Source: Paragordius varius
Taxonomy: Eukaryota; Nematomorpha
Reading direction: 5' to 3'
Assembly (NCBI GenBank): GCA_964247055.1
Contig: OZ176051.1
Span: forward strand, 3,224,001-3,288,000
DNA: 64,000 nucleotides
The notes under the pieces were generated by a model that was not told where the DNA came from, did not search any database, and was given only the letters and a program-made list of their open reading frames with translations. Shown piece after piece: positions 37,887-50,863 of this stretch (the stretch's first letter is position 1; every line of letters starts with the position of its first letter). The translations under genes were made by a program, and so were the position numbers.

Positions 37887-40800
37887 ACCATACATACCCA
37901 GCCAGCTTTAGTTTTTAAATTTATTAACCCATCATAAATGTGTATTTTTTACTCTGCGATTATATACATGCCGAATTTGGATCTTATATAAATTATAAAA
38001 AAAATTTTTTAAATCAATTTAATATTTTTACAATATCAAAACTGGAAGGATTGAGATTTATAAAACATTATTGTAATATTTGGAAACATTTGATATTTTA
38101 ATAAAAAAATTAATATATACAGTAAACAGGCATATTGTTTTTTAGGTTAATAGGGAAAAAATTAAATGTGAGCAAATGTGATTTTTTTCGTTTCTTTCAG
38201 CAAATTATAATAAAACATACTATGCGCTGACCAATGAGTTATAAATTTCAAAATAATTAAACTTAAAGTAAATAATACGAACACATAAAAAATTTGTTGA
38301 CATTGATATAAAATAATAATCCATTTACCAAACAAAAATCACAAGTCTTTCTTTTTTCCGGATCAAACGAATCATGTTGATAGATTTTCGCCGCAAACCT
38401 AATAAAAAATAATTAACAAAATAATTAATTACGTAATTTGTTTAAAAAAATAAATTCAAGTAACGAATAAAAAACACATTAATAGTAAATAACATAAAAT
38501 GCTGTGCAGAAAATCAAATAAAACGGTTAATATAAAAATATGCGTTATCGTGAAACATTGATCACATACACACTATGCATTTTATTGTATGTATAGTAAT
38601 TTATTTACCAATTAAATAGAAATGGTTTATCAAATGCATATACTGCTTACAAAATTATTTCGTACTGCACATATGAAATAGGATTGACGTGAGAATTAAT
38701 TTTGAGAATATTATCCCAATTTATATACATTTGAAATATTGTTGTTACGTATTTAGACGCGGAATTTTGTGGATTTTTATCTTTAATTTATTAAATAGTA
38801 AAATAGGTTTAAGATTATTTATGTTAATTATTCCTAATTCAATTTAATAATTATTTTTCAACATAATAAATTCCTGTATTATTCGGTATTTTTATTATTT
38901 CATATAATTGTTATTACTAATTAAAAAACACAGCTAAATATATATAGGATTGTGTATATTGTAGATTTTAAATTCCTTAGATTTTGCATTGTTAATTAAT
39001 TACAATTTTTAAATAATAATAAATACATAAAAATATTTGGGTTAAGAAAATTTATGTAGATTTTAGATTCTTTTGTTTTTTATGTTTTACATTGTTAATT
39101 ACCAATAATTTTTAAGTGTTTCGGACATTTTAACAAATACAGGTAAAAATTGCGGTATTTAATAAATTTACTCAAATTTTAATTTATTTTTGTTTTTTAT
39201 TTAATATTATTAATTGTAATTTATTACTACATATTTTGGACTATTAATAAATACGATTTAAAATTGCGCGGTTTTTAATAAATTTAATAAAAATTTTAAT
39301 TTTTGTTAAACCTTGCTAATTGTTATTAATTACTATATATTTTTGATACATTGATATATACAGTCAAAAATTACTATGGTATGCGGTTTTTTAAATTTGT
39401 AGGAAAATTATTTTTTTTGTTTTACACTGATAACTAAATTATTAAAAATAGTTAACTTTTCTATGCATACAGGTAAAAAAGCATGTTGCGGTATTTTATG
39501 TCTGACATTTTATTTATCAAAATCCAACTATGTATATATTAACAACCACCTTGTCACCAATATGAAAATTTTAAAATAAGATCAAGATATATTTATTTAA
39601 ATTATATTTGCGCATATAAATGTATAATTATACAAAAATATTCATAATATAATGTTTGAATTTTTTTATGTTGCTCTATTATGAGTGAAATTAACATTAT
39701 TGTTTGACGATTCTAATATTAATATACGATGCTGTGTGCGTTCTTGGTGATCATAACTTTGAATAAGGAAATATCATAGAATGCCAAAAAAATAAAAATT
39801 ACAATCACCATCATTTTCTGGGATGATTTATTAGCTAAAATAAAAATAAATAGAAACGTATTTAATAAAAGTATTGAAAAGTTATGCCTATTTATAGAAG
39901 TATTTTCATCATAATATTGGGAGCTAAAACATCCAAAGTTTGAAAGGGCACTAAATAAGATTAACCTCCACTTTTATCATTTCTACTAAAGTTGCAAAAA
40001 AAATTTTATGGTTAGAAAGATATGGAGATTGAACATTTAAATATTATTTTTGAATTTTTTCATACTAGCCCCCAATATTATAAAAATACTTCTATAAGCC
40101 AGGTAAACCTTTTCAATACTTTAATTAAATACGTTTCTATTTATTTTTATTTTAGCTAATAAATCATCCCAGAAAATGATGGTGATTGTAATTTTTAGGA
40201 TTATCTTCATTTCCTAGCGATTTTTTTGGCATTCTATGATATTTGCTTATTCAATGTTATGATCACCAAGAACGCACACAGCATCGTATATTAATATTAG
40301 AATCATCAAATCTGCTATTTAATAACAATAATGTTAATTTCTCATAATAGAGCAACATAAAAAAATTTAAAACATATATTATGAATATTTTTGTATAATT
40401 ATACACTTATATACGCAAATATAATTTAAATAAATATATCTTGATCTTATTTTAAAATTTTCATATTGGTGACAAGGTGGTTGTTAAAATATACATAGTT
40501 GATTTTGATAAATAAAATGTCAAACCTAAAATACCGCAACATGCTTTTTTACCTGTATGCATAGAAAAGTTAACTATTTTTAATAATTTAGTTATCAGTG
40601 TAAAACAAAAAAATAATTTTTCTAAAAATATAAAAAACCGCAAACCATAGTAATTTTTGCTATATCAATGTATCAAAAATATATAGTTATTAGTAACAAT
40701 TAGCAAGGTTTTAAAAAAAATAAAAATTTTATTAAATTCATTAAAAACCACAATTTTAACCCGTATTTATTAAAAGTCCAAAATATGTAGTAATTAATTA

Positions 40801-43800
40801 CAATTAATAATTATAAATAAAAAACAAAAATAAAATTTGACTAAAATTATTAAAAACCGCAATTTTCACCTTTATATAATAAAATGTCGGAAATACTTAA
40901 AAATTATTGATAATTAACAATGCAAAACATAAAAAACAAAAGAATCTAAAATCTATATAAATTTTCTTAATCCAAATATTTTTATGTATTTATTATTATT
41001 TAAAAATTTAATTAATTAACAATGCAAAACCTAAAAAATTTAAAATATACAATATACACAAACCTATATATATTTAGCTATGTTTTTTGAATTAGTAATA
41101 ACAACTATCTAAATTAATAAAAATACCAATTTTGCATAATACATGAACTTAGGAATAATTAACATAAATAATCTTAAACCTGTTTTACTATTAAATAAAT
41201 TAAAGATAAAAATCCATAAAATTCCGCGTCTAAATACGTAACAACAATATTTCAAATGTACATAATTGCGATAATATTCTCAAAATTAACATAACAAAAT
41301 ATCCATAAAACTAGGCCTATGTTAATCCTCACGTCAATACTATTTCATATGGGCAGTACGAAATAATTTTGTGAAGCAATATTCATTTGATAAACCATTT
41401 CTTTTATTTAACTGGCAATAAAATTACTTAACATACAATAAAATGCATACTATATTACCGTAAACAAATTTTTTAACGATGTAAATAGCATATAAGATGC
41501 ATAAAAGTTGTATATTGTAAAAATACTTTACAGTAATTCATTAAAAATTTAATTTATTTAGAATGTTTTTAATTATTTGAGAGGACTTTACCTTGGAATA
41601 ATTAAACTTGTGTGAAATAATAAATCATCGTTGTAAAAAGCATGACATTTTTTTGATTTTAAAAATTAATTATTTATAGCAATCAAAATTTTTGTCAATA
41701 TAGCCATACTGCTGATTACCTTTGATGAAGTAACAAAAGCTATGCAAAAGCATAATACTTTAAAGCCGCCTAAATGATATATAAGCCATGATGTGACTAT
41801 GATATACCATTTCCCAGTCAAAAAAAAACGTTTTCCCAGTCAATCGAAACATTTTCCTAGTCAATCGAAACGTTTTCCAGTCAATAAAAACCAATTAATA
41901 AAAACGTTTTTCTAGTCAATAAAAACGGCTTCATTTTTGATGATCAATATTAAAACAACATATAAAAATTATATTCGTTAAAAGTTATATTTTATTAACT
42001 AAATGAGTATGTTATGGTTTTTGAAATATTTTTAACGGGGCCCTATAAAATCTATAGTTGATGAAATAAAAAAATATAAAAAAATTTCAGCTCATGTTGG
42101 TCATTTAACACTTTAATTGGTTTTTTAACATTTAAAACTTGGGTACTTAACTATAAGGTATATTTAATTTTTAATTAAATATCTGTTTTTGTTTAATATT
42201 ATTTCGTTCAAAATCAACATTTTTCATATAAAAATTCCAATATATTTTTATCGACTATATGAAAAAACAATTCGAAGATTTAATGACCAACCTGTATTTT
42301 TAAATGTTATTATCCGAACTAGAAATATTTTTAGGTTAGCTCCGAATATTAATGCCAATCATCGATCCAATTGTTAAAATATAAAAAATTTGCAAAATCT
42401 TAAAAATATTTTGTAAAGTATTTACAAAACCATAAAATACTTATCCAGTTACTAAAAAACTTTTTAAGTCATTAATGATTATGTATTGGCATGAAAATTG
42501 TAAAAATTGGATTTTATAAAAATTAATATTCTTATTAGTGTGCTTTTAATGATTAAAAGTTATTTTTATATTATACATCAAAAAATGCAACCGTTTTTAT
42601 AGATTAAGAAAAATGTTTCGATTGACTGAGAAAACGTTTTTTGACTGGGAAAGGGTATATTTATTTGGCAGAAAAATAAAAGTAAAAAAAATAGGCTGTA
42701 ATTCATAATATTTTTAAATTCTAAAAATGGATTATAGTTCCAAAATTACAGTCAAAAATTGCTGTATTAAAATACAATGATGTTCCCACTAATATAAAAA
42801 TAAGATAAAAGTGCTAAAATTGTTATCGATAACAAAATCTTCGAATTGCTAAAACAATTTTTATAATTAATAACAGTAGTTTAAAAAACAAAATATTTTA
42901 TGATAAGGATAAGCAACAACTTTTTCAAAAACCCTAACAAAAAACATTTAAACAACAGCACATATTTTTGCGGGTCATATTATATGGCGGTACAGTCTTT
43001 AAGGAATTTCTCCAATTTAATCCAGAATATTTATAGGCAAAAAATTTAACTCGGCGCTTTTCCATATAAGTCTATGGGTAGGGGTCTACCGGTTTAAAAT
43101 TGAAACGCCATACAAAAATGGCGTGGTTTTGGAGCTAATTTTCTAAAAACTTAAACTATTCAAGTTTAAAAGGTTTAATATCCATAAAAAGGTAAAAATT
43201 AAAGTATAGTGGTTTTTCCCGTTAGCCATCTTGGGGCCTTCACAGTAAACAAGATATCAGTATGAATGCACAGTTTTGAAAATTCTATGAAGCACCGTTT
43301 TGTAAGATCATAACTACTAAATAATGTTCCGAAATAATCGACATATATGGATCACAATTTTAATCCCTTTTTTCAAATAGCGGCTTCGCAGGCTCCAACT
43401 TACACTATCATGTTTACCACGGTAAAATAATTTAATACAGAAGAATTTGTTTAGCGGACATTGACTCCATGAGTATAACTTGTTTTTATTGTAATCTAAA
43501 AGCAAAAAAATGAATTTGTGTTGTGCATCAGGTAAGGTGAATTTACCACCATTTCAGAGTTTACCACGACAAATAATCTTGTAGCCGGTATTAGTCCTGA
43601 TTCTAAACATTTTTTGCAAAATATTAAAGGGCATAATTACTGCTTTCAAATATCATCGTTTGGAGCTGATAGTGCACCAACTAATGAACTAACCTTTAAA
43701 GTGAAAGGTCAATCTATCATAAGGCAGCTCTTTGCTCCCAGCACAAGGGAGTCATTACAAAATTTTACAAATATATTTTTTTGGTGATGTTACCGTTGAA

Positions 43801-46800
43801 CTTGGTATCCGTTGCAATAATTTTAATCTTCAGAGACCAATTTTATTAGAATTACAGGAACCATCAGCATAATCAGGGTAAAATCGTTTAAAACAGCAAT
43901 AGATATAATGCCGTCTAATACGCATAAAATTGTTATTCATGCCGATTAAGTGCCTCATGGCGAGCATGAACGTAGATTTAATGCTCCTACAATGGATGAG
44001 GTGGCGATTGTTATGGATGGAGATCAATTTTATTTATGAGATATTGTTCCTCATAAACAATAATATGAAAAAATGGTCAGAGACTCATAGATGTTACGAT
44101 CCGTTACAATATCCACTAATATTCTGGGATGGCACAGATGGTTATAATTATAATGTTAAGATGATTAATTCTATCATCAAACGAGAACTAATAAAAAAAT
44201 GTAGCGCAGTGAAATAGTATTCGTATCATGATAAGGGACGGTCAGGATAATCATATTTTAAGAGGCCGACAATTATTACCTTGTTGAGATGTATGCAAAA
44301 ATAGAAACAGAGCGTAAGTTATATCTTAGGAATCAGGCTAAACTTCGTTAAGAATATATACACCTACGAGTTTTAATTAATGAATGTAATATTAACGATT
44401 TGGGATTTACAATATTACCTACCATCCTCTTAAATAGATAATCCTCGCCATATATGAATATGCCCAGGATGCTTTCGCGTAAGTGGCACGCGCCCAGATT
44501 TATTTGTTACATTTACATGCAATCCTCTTTGGGATTCTATAAAAGTTCTCCTAGTTCCTGGACAGGCGCCAAAAGATAGCCACGACACAACTCGAGTGTT
44601 TAAGCAGATGCTTAGATCTTTGAATGATTTTATAGTTAAATTAGAGGTGTTTGGTGCAGTGCAAATTTGGATATACTCAGTCGAGTGGCAAAAAAGGGAC
44701 TACCACATGATATATTGATTTGGCTTTATTCGAAAATAAAGTGAGGTGAAATAGATTCTGTTATATCCGCTGAAATACCTGATCCTACGATTGATAAATA
44801 TTTAAATGAGGCTGTTATGAAATATACTACGATACATGGACCCTGTAATGATTTAAACCCTACGTGCCCATGTATGAAAGATGGAAGTTGCTCCAAGCGA
44901 TAGCCCAGGTCTTCATTAACAAATACGATTACAGATAACAATGGATATCCAATATACAGAAAAAGAGCTCCAAAAGATGGTGGCAAAACAGCTTTAATGC
45001 ATCTTAGGAATGGTGACGTAGAAATAGATAATCGGTGGGTGATTCCCTCCCCTTTACTGTTAAAAACCTATAAAGCTCACATAAACGTAGAATATTGCAA
45101 TTCTGTGAAATCAAAGACATATGCTAGTTTATAAATAAGGGCAGCGATATGGCTGTTTTTCGCCTCCAATCCGATATTGGAAGTGAAAATATTAAAGATG
45201 AAATAACACAGTATCAGTCAGGAAGATCTATAAGCAGCAGTGAAGCTGTTTGGCGAATTTTTTCGTTTCCTATACATGAACGTAGCCTTACAGTTGTTCA
45301 TTTAGCAATACATTTAAAAAATGGGCAACGTTTCTATTTTACACCTTCTAATGCCATAGAGGTAGCTAGAAATCCACCAGATACTGCATTAACTGCCTAT
45401 GCCAAAAGGACGCCTCGAAAACATTGCTCTATTCCGAAATACCATCCTATTACATAAGGAACGCTAAAAAAAATTCGAACGGCGCAAGCGAGAGATTCCA
45501 GCTAGTTGCTATTCTTGTATATACAAAGGTGCGGCATGTAGATTAAACACGGTTCATTCAAACCAAGACGATTTTTTTCTTCGTATGTTATTGATAAATA
45601 TGAGATGATCATCTTCATTTGACTATTTAAGAACCGTAAACAGTGTTTTATATCCTACGTTTCGCGGTGCAGGCCAGGCGCTCAATTTATTGTAAAATGA
45701 TCAACATTGGGATCTATGTATCCACGATGCCTGCCAAACATCCTACCTCATCACAGTACTTTTTTGGCATTATAATAACGTTTTGTTCACCGACATCACC
45801 GGCGAAGCTATGGGAAAAACATAAAAGTCAGATGACTAAGGACATCTTGCTGGATTCCTGTTCAGGTAATAATAATAATATTAATAACGATGAGGTAGAA
45901 TGACGCTTTGACAAAAATCGAGGACATTTGTCTAGAGATATAAAACAGGCCTCTTATGCTATTAAGAATGCCATCTCCAAATCGAATGCTGTCATTTTCA
46001 TATGATTCTATAATCACAAAGTGGGAATGTAATAATTATAACACCTCGCCAAACTTCACCATGTTCGAATTCTCATGGTATAACTATACTTGTGAGGGTT
46101 TAATTATTCTGCCACCTATTTTTTTACCCAAAGATTTAACAGTTTCAAACTAGAGGAATGCACTAAAAATTGTCGGGAAAATTTTTTGGATTTAACATAA
46201 AAAAAGTGTAAGAATAAACCTTTGATTTTGAAGTTTTATACCTATAATTTATTTGAAACGATAATTTAATTTTTAGTTTTGACAAAATTGCATAAGAATA
46301 TAAAACATTTTTATGTTTATTATAAAATAAAATATTGATCAGTTTAAAAGAATAAACGGATAATTTTAAATTTATCTACAACCTGTTAACAGCATTTGTT
46401 ATGGAAGGAAAATCTCTGGATAAGTCTTGAAAAAAATCTTGCGTTATACATTCAACATCCGTATTTACCTAAAGTAAAAACAAAATTGATAAGAAATATT
46501 TTAATCGCTTTACTATAATTTTGATAAATACGACAAGAGTATATGCGTTTTGAATAAAATAGCAAAGCAATTGTATATTAAAAATAAATATCATAACTGG
46601 TACCACTTAATTTGGAATAAAATGACATATTTTTTAGGTGTCCAAGTTTTTAATACTCAAATATATTTAAATAAACGAACTAAAAACCCAGATATTTTTA
46701 ACATAATAGACTATAATTTATACATATATATAATGTTAGCATATCATTCAAATAAGTTTTTAAAAGGATTTGTCGATTAAATTAAGAAGCTTTTACATGC

Positions 46801-48072
46801 GACAACTTTTGAGTGACGTCAAAAAACTCTGTCTAATGGTTTTGGTATTTTTTCCATATTCTAAATTATATTATTAATAGGATCCTCCTTTGTTCTAGAG
46901 ATGAGCAGTGAGTTTATACTAATTAGTTTATACCTATCTGTATTTTATATAAAATTTGTTAGGTTTTGTTTTAAATTTGAATACTTCAAAACTTTCACAA
47001 GACATCATTAACAATAAGGAAAATATTTAAAATATTGTTGATATTATTAATTAAATTATTAAGAAAAATTGTTATTATATATGAAAATCACTACAGCCCT
47101 TATAATTGGAATTTTTAAGGATATAAATTATAAAACTTTCTGTTTTTCCAACATGTAAAGTTGAATCATTGACTAAAAAATTTAATCGGATTCGTTAAAA
47201 CATCGTACACTATTCATATAATTATATATTTATACTTACCAAATCTTTTGAAATGTATGGGTTTACTATGGTGGATGTATCAATTCCATTGATATACAAA
47301 TAATAAACTACCTCTTTAAGTGAAAGATCTTTAAGCGGTTTACAAAATTTAATATGATTTTTAACACATATATTAGCCTAAATTTAATTATAGGTCTACT
47401 GCTTCAAAAGCCATTTGTTTTCCCGATCCCAAAATAGTGTTGGCCAAAGTTTTGTGTGCAATTGTGTTACAAATATCGGAACATAATACAGCTAAAATTT
47501 GTAACTGCATACAAGCTTTTATAATTGCATTTTGACTAATATATATAAATTTATATACCAAATAACGTCTGATAAATTTGATGTGAATGGATATTTAAAA
47601 TCAGATAAATATTTAAAAAATAATTTGCAGGTTTCTTCATGCCTAGTCATATATACGGAATCCATATATTGTCTAAAACTATCATGATCATGCACATAAA
47701 ACTCGCCTGCTATAATCTAAAATCATAAATATTTTACGGCAGGATAATATATAATAAATTGATCATCACACTTTTCCTTAAAAGAGCTTGCATTTGTGGC
47801 AATATAAACATAGGTGGGAATGATTTGTAGAGAGTTTCTTTTTATACATGATTGAGTGATATAATGTAAAAATCGAGAAGATATATCGTCAGAGATAACA
47901 CATAATAATCTAGAATTTTTAGGAACATTGTGTTTTCCAAAAAATAATTTATATTTATGCTCTATATAAGCAGAAAAACATTTTTGACCTAAAAAGTTAT
48001 TCGTAACTTACAAAATGGGTCTTTTTGTCTTCCGTTGATCCAGGCTAGTTTTGAACATTTTCGACATAACAT
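37323..48072 (-). CDS. CTU2: CTU2/NCS2, cytosolic tRNA 2-thiolation protein 2, eight exons
   Basis: Works with CTU1 to add the 2-thio group of mcm5s2U34 in cytosolic Lys, Glu and Gln tRNAs. Exons: 48072-48012, 47988-47738, 47716-47559, 47535-47400, 47377-47240, 46468-46383, 38398-38329, 37475-37323; about 350 codons with matching phases throughout. ATG 48072 follows an in-frame TGA. Residues 3-6 (CRKC) and 21-24 (CQKC) give the N-terminal zinc-type cysteines, followed by 'CFSAYIEHKY'. 'ISDDISS' stands in place of the PP-loop, degenerate as in CTU2. 'CKPLKDLSLKEVVYYL' in exon 5 is the most conserved block. Exon 6 has 'DFPSITNAVNR', and exons 7 and 8 carry C-x2-C pairs (CDFC, CFKC). Introns 1-4 are 21-23 nt; introns 5-7 are 771, 7984 and 853 nt. 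Exon 8 is supported by phase, acceptor and motif but less by similarity; an extra small exon near 37760-37833 is possible. Confidence 0.87.
37832..37877. repeat. (AT)n microsatellite
   Basis: About 45 bp of alternating A and T in CTU2 intron 7. Confidence 0.95.
38574..41449. mobile_element. Foldback element of tandem ~105-bp units, copy 1
   Basis: The whole 2.9 kb is a palindrome with two arms of about 1.4 kb around a short centre near 40000. The ends TATGCATTTTATTGTATGT are inverted. Each arm has a core GACGTGAGAATTAA word near its outer end and then several degenerate direct repeats of about 105 bp ('TTGTTAATTGTAATTAATTA', 'TTTTGGACATTTTAATAAAT', 'ACAGGTAAAAATTGCGG'). No protein is encoded. 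Drosophila FB and Galileo-type elements have this structure. It lies in CTU2 intron 6. A related copy lies at 50864-53039. Confidence 0.8.
41803..42659. mobile_element. MITE with TATACC ends and tandem terminal motif
   Basis: The left end TATACCATTTCCCAGTCAAAA and right end TTTTGACTGGGAAAGGGTATA are inverted. The left end repeats 'GTTTTCCCAGTCAATCGAAA' about four times with variation. Ends beginning TA suggest a TA target, as in Tc1/mariner-type elements. There is no transposase. It is in CTU2 intron 6. Confidence 0.65.
42960..46160 (+). mobile_element. Decayed Helitron, Rep (HUH nuclease) region of Rep/Helicase gene
   Basis: Plus-strand pieces match the N-terminal half of Helitron Rep/Helicase proteins, in order. 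'NLCCASGKVNLPPFQ' is at about 43510. 'NYCFQISSFGADSAPTNELT' is at about 43640. 'YDPLQYPLIFWDGTDGYN' is at about 44098-44150. The HUH-region remnant 'AKKGLPHDILIWLYSK' (about 44690) has lost the HxH pattern. 'TIHGPCNDLNPTCPCMKDGS' is near 44835. 'HINVEYCNSVKS' is at about 45080, 'SSSEAVWRIFSFPIHER' near 45240 and 'SPAKLWEKHKSQMTKDIL' near 45810. Stops and frame changes are common, and the helicase half with its Walker motifs is absent. The leader (43010-43200) shares its words with the Helitron-like element at 20510-22534. It lies in CTU2 intron 6 on the opposite strand. Confidence 0.85.
46469..47239. other. CTU2 intron 5
   Basis: A 771-nt intron (minus-strand GTAAGT to TTTAG) with no recognisable transposon. 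Small plus-strand frames in it have low complexity and no family resemblance. Confidence 0.7.
47378..47399 (-). other. 22-nt micro-intron, CTU2 intron 4
   Basis: Minus-strand GTAGAC...AATTTAG between 'KQMAFEA' and 'ANICVKNH'. Its length is not a multiple of three, and removal keeps the frame into the conserved 'PLKDLSLKEV' block. Confidence 0.8.
47536..47558 (-). other. 23-nt micro-intron, CTU2 intron 3
   Basis: Minus-strand GTATAT...ATATTAG, splitting a codon between 'SDVI' and 'QNAIIKAC'. Removal restores the reading frame. Confidence 0.8.
47717..47737 (-). other. 21-nt micro-intron, CTU2 intron 2
   Basis: Minus-strand GTAAAA...GATTTTAG between 'IIYYPA' and 'IIAGEFYVHD'. It holds in-frame TGA and TAG, so retention would end the protein. 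Confidence 0.82.
47989..48011 (-). other. 23-nt micro-intron, CTU2 intron 1
   Basis: Minus-strand consensus donor GTAAGT and acceptor CTTTTTAG. It interrupts the codon of Cys21; removal gives 'PFCQKCFSAY', restoring the C-x2-C pair and the alignment to animal CTU2. Confidence 0.88.
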
Positions 48073-48454
48073 TCATTAACAATTATGATAGTGTGGATAA
48101 GTAACAATTTATTACTTTTTAAAATTCTATATGGATAATAATTTTGGTTCGGCTGTTTTTTTATCCCAGCGGATTCCCCAATTTAAATTCGGGTATCTAG
48201 TGAACCCAAAGAAACGGTTCCAGATTAAATTTATGCTACTAATAAAAATAGTATAAAAAAACCAAAATATATAAATAAAAAGTTTCATATCAAACTACTT
48301 CGACGGAATTCTTTAGCAGTTTTTTAAAATATCCTGTATTATTTGATTATAAAGCTAAAATTAAAGCTAATTTTTTATATACCGCCTCACATTTATATAC
48401 AATGCGTTAAAGATCGGGGGTATAAAAAATAACCTGATGGAATATTTTTATTCT

Positions 48455-48800
48455 GATGGGAAAATGTACCATGCAGGTGATTTTGGTTCTTACGAGTCAT
48501 AGAAGAAAGCTATTTACACATTTTTGGCAAGTGCTTCTATTCAGAAAATGGCAAAATTCGAGCATTTTTTTAATAAATTTTTTGGTGAAAGATAAATGCC
48601 ACCAAAAAATTTCACGAATATATAAAATAAGCTCCCTAAAAGGCAAAACAATATTTTTTAAAAAACTTTATATTTCAGATGGATGGTCCGAAAGTCCCAA
48701 ATTTTTTCGCCCTTCTAAATAAGGGAAGTTCTTCAAAACTTGGATACAACACATTCATTTTAGTCGTTCGATTCAAATTAAGGTAGTTAATTACCCCAGG
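48455..48800 (+). repeat. Unclassified dispersed repeat
   Basis: Shares 'TATTTACACATTTTTGG', 'TTTTTTGGTGAAAGATAAA' and 'GTCCGAAAGTCCCAAATTTT' with 34905-35420. No ends are seen. It lies upstream of the CTU2 start. Confidence 0.5.
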
Positions 48801-49067
48801 CCTGTTTAAATAATTACTAAAAAGAGAAAGAATCGAAACCATGGAAAAAGTGTGCACTTATATAATATTAATAAACCAAAATATCAAAAAAATATCAAAA
48901 ATACTTTATTACTTATTTCAGGATAAATCTATAAGTAAAAATTTAATTGACATGACATGTATCATTAGTTAAATCTAACAATGATACAAAAAAACACTTT
49001 TTCTGTTTTAATCATAGTTAGATGTGATTTTAATATATTTACCTTTAATTTTAGCGTTAGAATCAAA

Positions 49068-49249
49068 TAATCTTTTTGTGCCTTATTTTATAAATTTTGG
49101 CTGAAACGGATTATAATTTGCCAAAAATTCGAATTGGGTGGCAAAAAATAGTATTAAGTGTTTTTTATCACCGATCTTCAATGGTACACTTGCTAGCTTA
49201 ATCACATTTGACTTACAAGTCAAGTGGGACTTTTTCATCACCACACCCT
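49068..49249 (-). mobile_element. GGTG family terminal fragment
   Basis: Covers the last 180 bp of the consensus, ending TTTTTCATCACCACACCCT. Confidence 0.6.
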
Positions 49250-49476
49250 CAAAATTTTGCAAAAATGTTGTATAATAAAAATGGCGTCGAAGTATGGAAC
49301 TTCAGTTTCAAAACTAAATATTTAGATTCGGTTTATTATGATTTTAAATAGAAGCATAATAAATTGGGACAGTTTCTTTCAGTTTTTAAAAATATCAACT
49401 TAAATATAGTGCGGGGTACTTAGATGCCCAAATTCGAATCGAAGTGTTAAAATTAATGCAAAAAGGCCGAGGTAGG

Positions 49477-49813
49477 TGATATGATGTTATATAATATGCA
49501 ACAAAACATAACTCTATTTTATATATTACGTTGCTAATCAATGCATACTTATAATACTTTTCTGTTATTAATATTTTACGTGACATGTTATATACTACGT
49601 GACAAGTTTTAGACTACGTGACTGTTTTATAAATGCACACTCATCATTCTTAGAAATTTGTATATGTTAATGCACGATAAAAATATATAATAAGATCCGT
49701 ATACATTTCTCGGAATTAATTATAACCTATATAAACAACAACTTCTTTAAGTCCATTGCATTACTGTGTTTTCCCATTATTGTGTTATAATAAATTATAC
49801 CCAACTGATATTA
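49477..49813 (+). repeat. 5' LTR of the Gypsy element
   Basis: Starts TGATATGATG and ends CCAACTGATATTA. Near-identical to 55800-56136. Confidence 0.95.
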
Positions 49814-50863
49814 TTTGGCGACGAGAAAAAAAAATTTATTCTGCCTAATGGAAAATCCCGGAGATACATCATTTAGTAATGCACAAAATCCTCTAAATCG
49901 AATAATTCTTGAACCATTTGACGAATGTTACAATTTCAAAAATTATGTCAAGCACATAGAAAGGGTACTCGCGGCCAGGGATATTCCTGTAACGGATTCC
50001 AATATAAAAAAAATATTTTTAGCTTTCGGTGGTATTAAAATTTTGAACAAAATTGAAAATATTCTATATCCTACCATCGAAGATTTGGAATGGCCGGAAA
50101 TCTATAAAATTGCAGTTCAAATCTATGCCCCAGACAAAAGTCTATGGGTGAATAGATGTGCATTTTATCGTATTCGTCGTGGTGATAATGAATCTATTCT
50201 TTCGTATTTAGAACGTTTGAAAATTTTGGCCAACAATTCTGGATTTGATTCGGACATTTCTAACAAAATCAGGGATATATTTTTGATTGGATTAAATCAA
50301 CCCAGATTAGAAAGAGAACTCCACATAAAATATCCGCTCGGTAAGTTAGATGACAAACCACTGAAACTACAAATGTTGGTCGATATGGCTTTAAGTTTTG
50401 AGGAAACCGATAATCTTCCCTCGCAAATCAATAAGCTTAAAGTGGATAGATCCAGAAATGTAAAACCTCATGGAAGTTTTAACAAGGGCCATTATAACAA
50501 TAATAATTATAAAATCAATAAGAATAATGATGTCCGGGATAATAATGATACTAAAGTAAATTGCCGAAATTGTGGATCACTGCATGTGAGAAACAAGTGT
50601 CCGGCTTGGGGCAAAACGTGCTACAATTGCAACAAAAATAACCACTTTAGTTCAATGTGCAAAACAAAGTTGGTGAGAAATTTAGATCAAATTAGATCTA
50701 TAAAAGCGGGCACTACCCCTAAAATAAAAGTGAAGATCAACAATAATATGATAGATATGATTTTCGATACCGGTGCTGACTGCTGTCTCATAAGTCAACA
50801 AATATGGAAGCAGATCGGTAGCCCTAAGTTAACGTGGTCCGATAAAATAACCACGTATGATAA

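Noticed and set aside
37700-37891. Minus-strand 63-codon frame as a stand-alone gene
   Set aside because: Its first third is translated AT microsatellite; the rest is at best an exon candidate.
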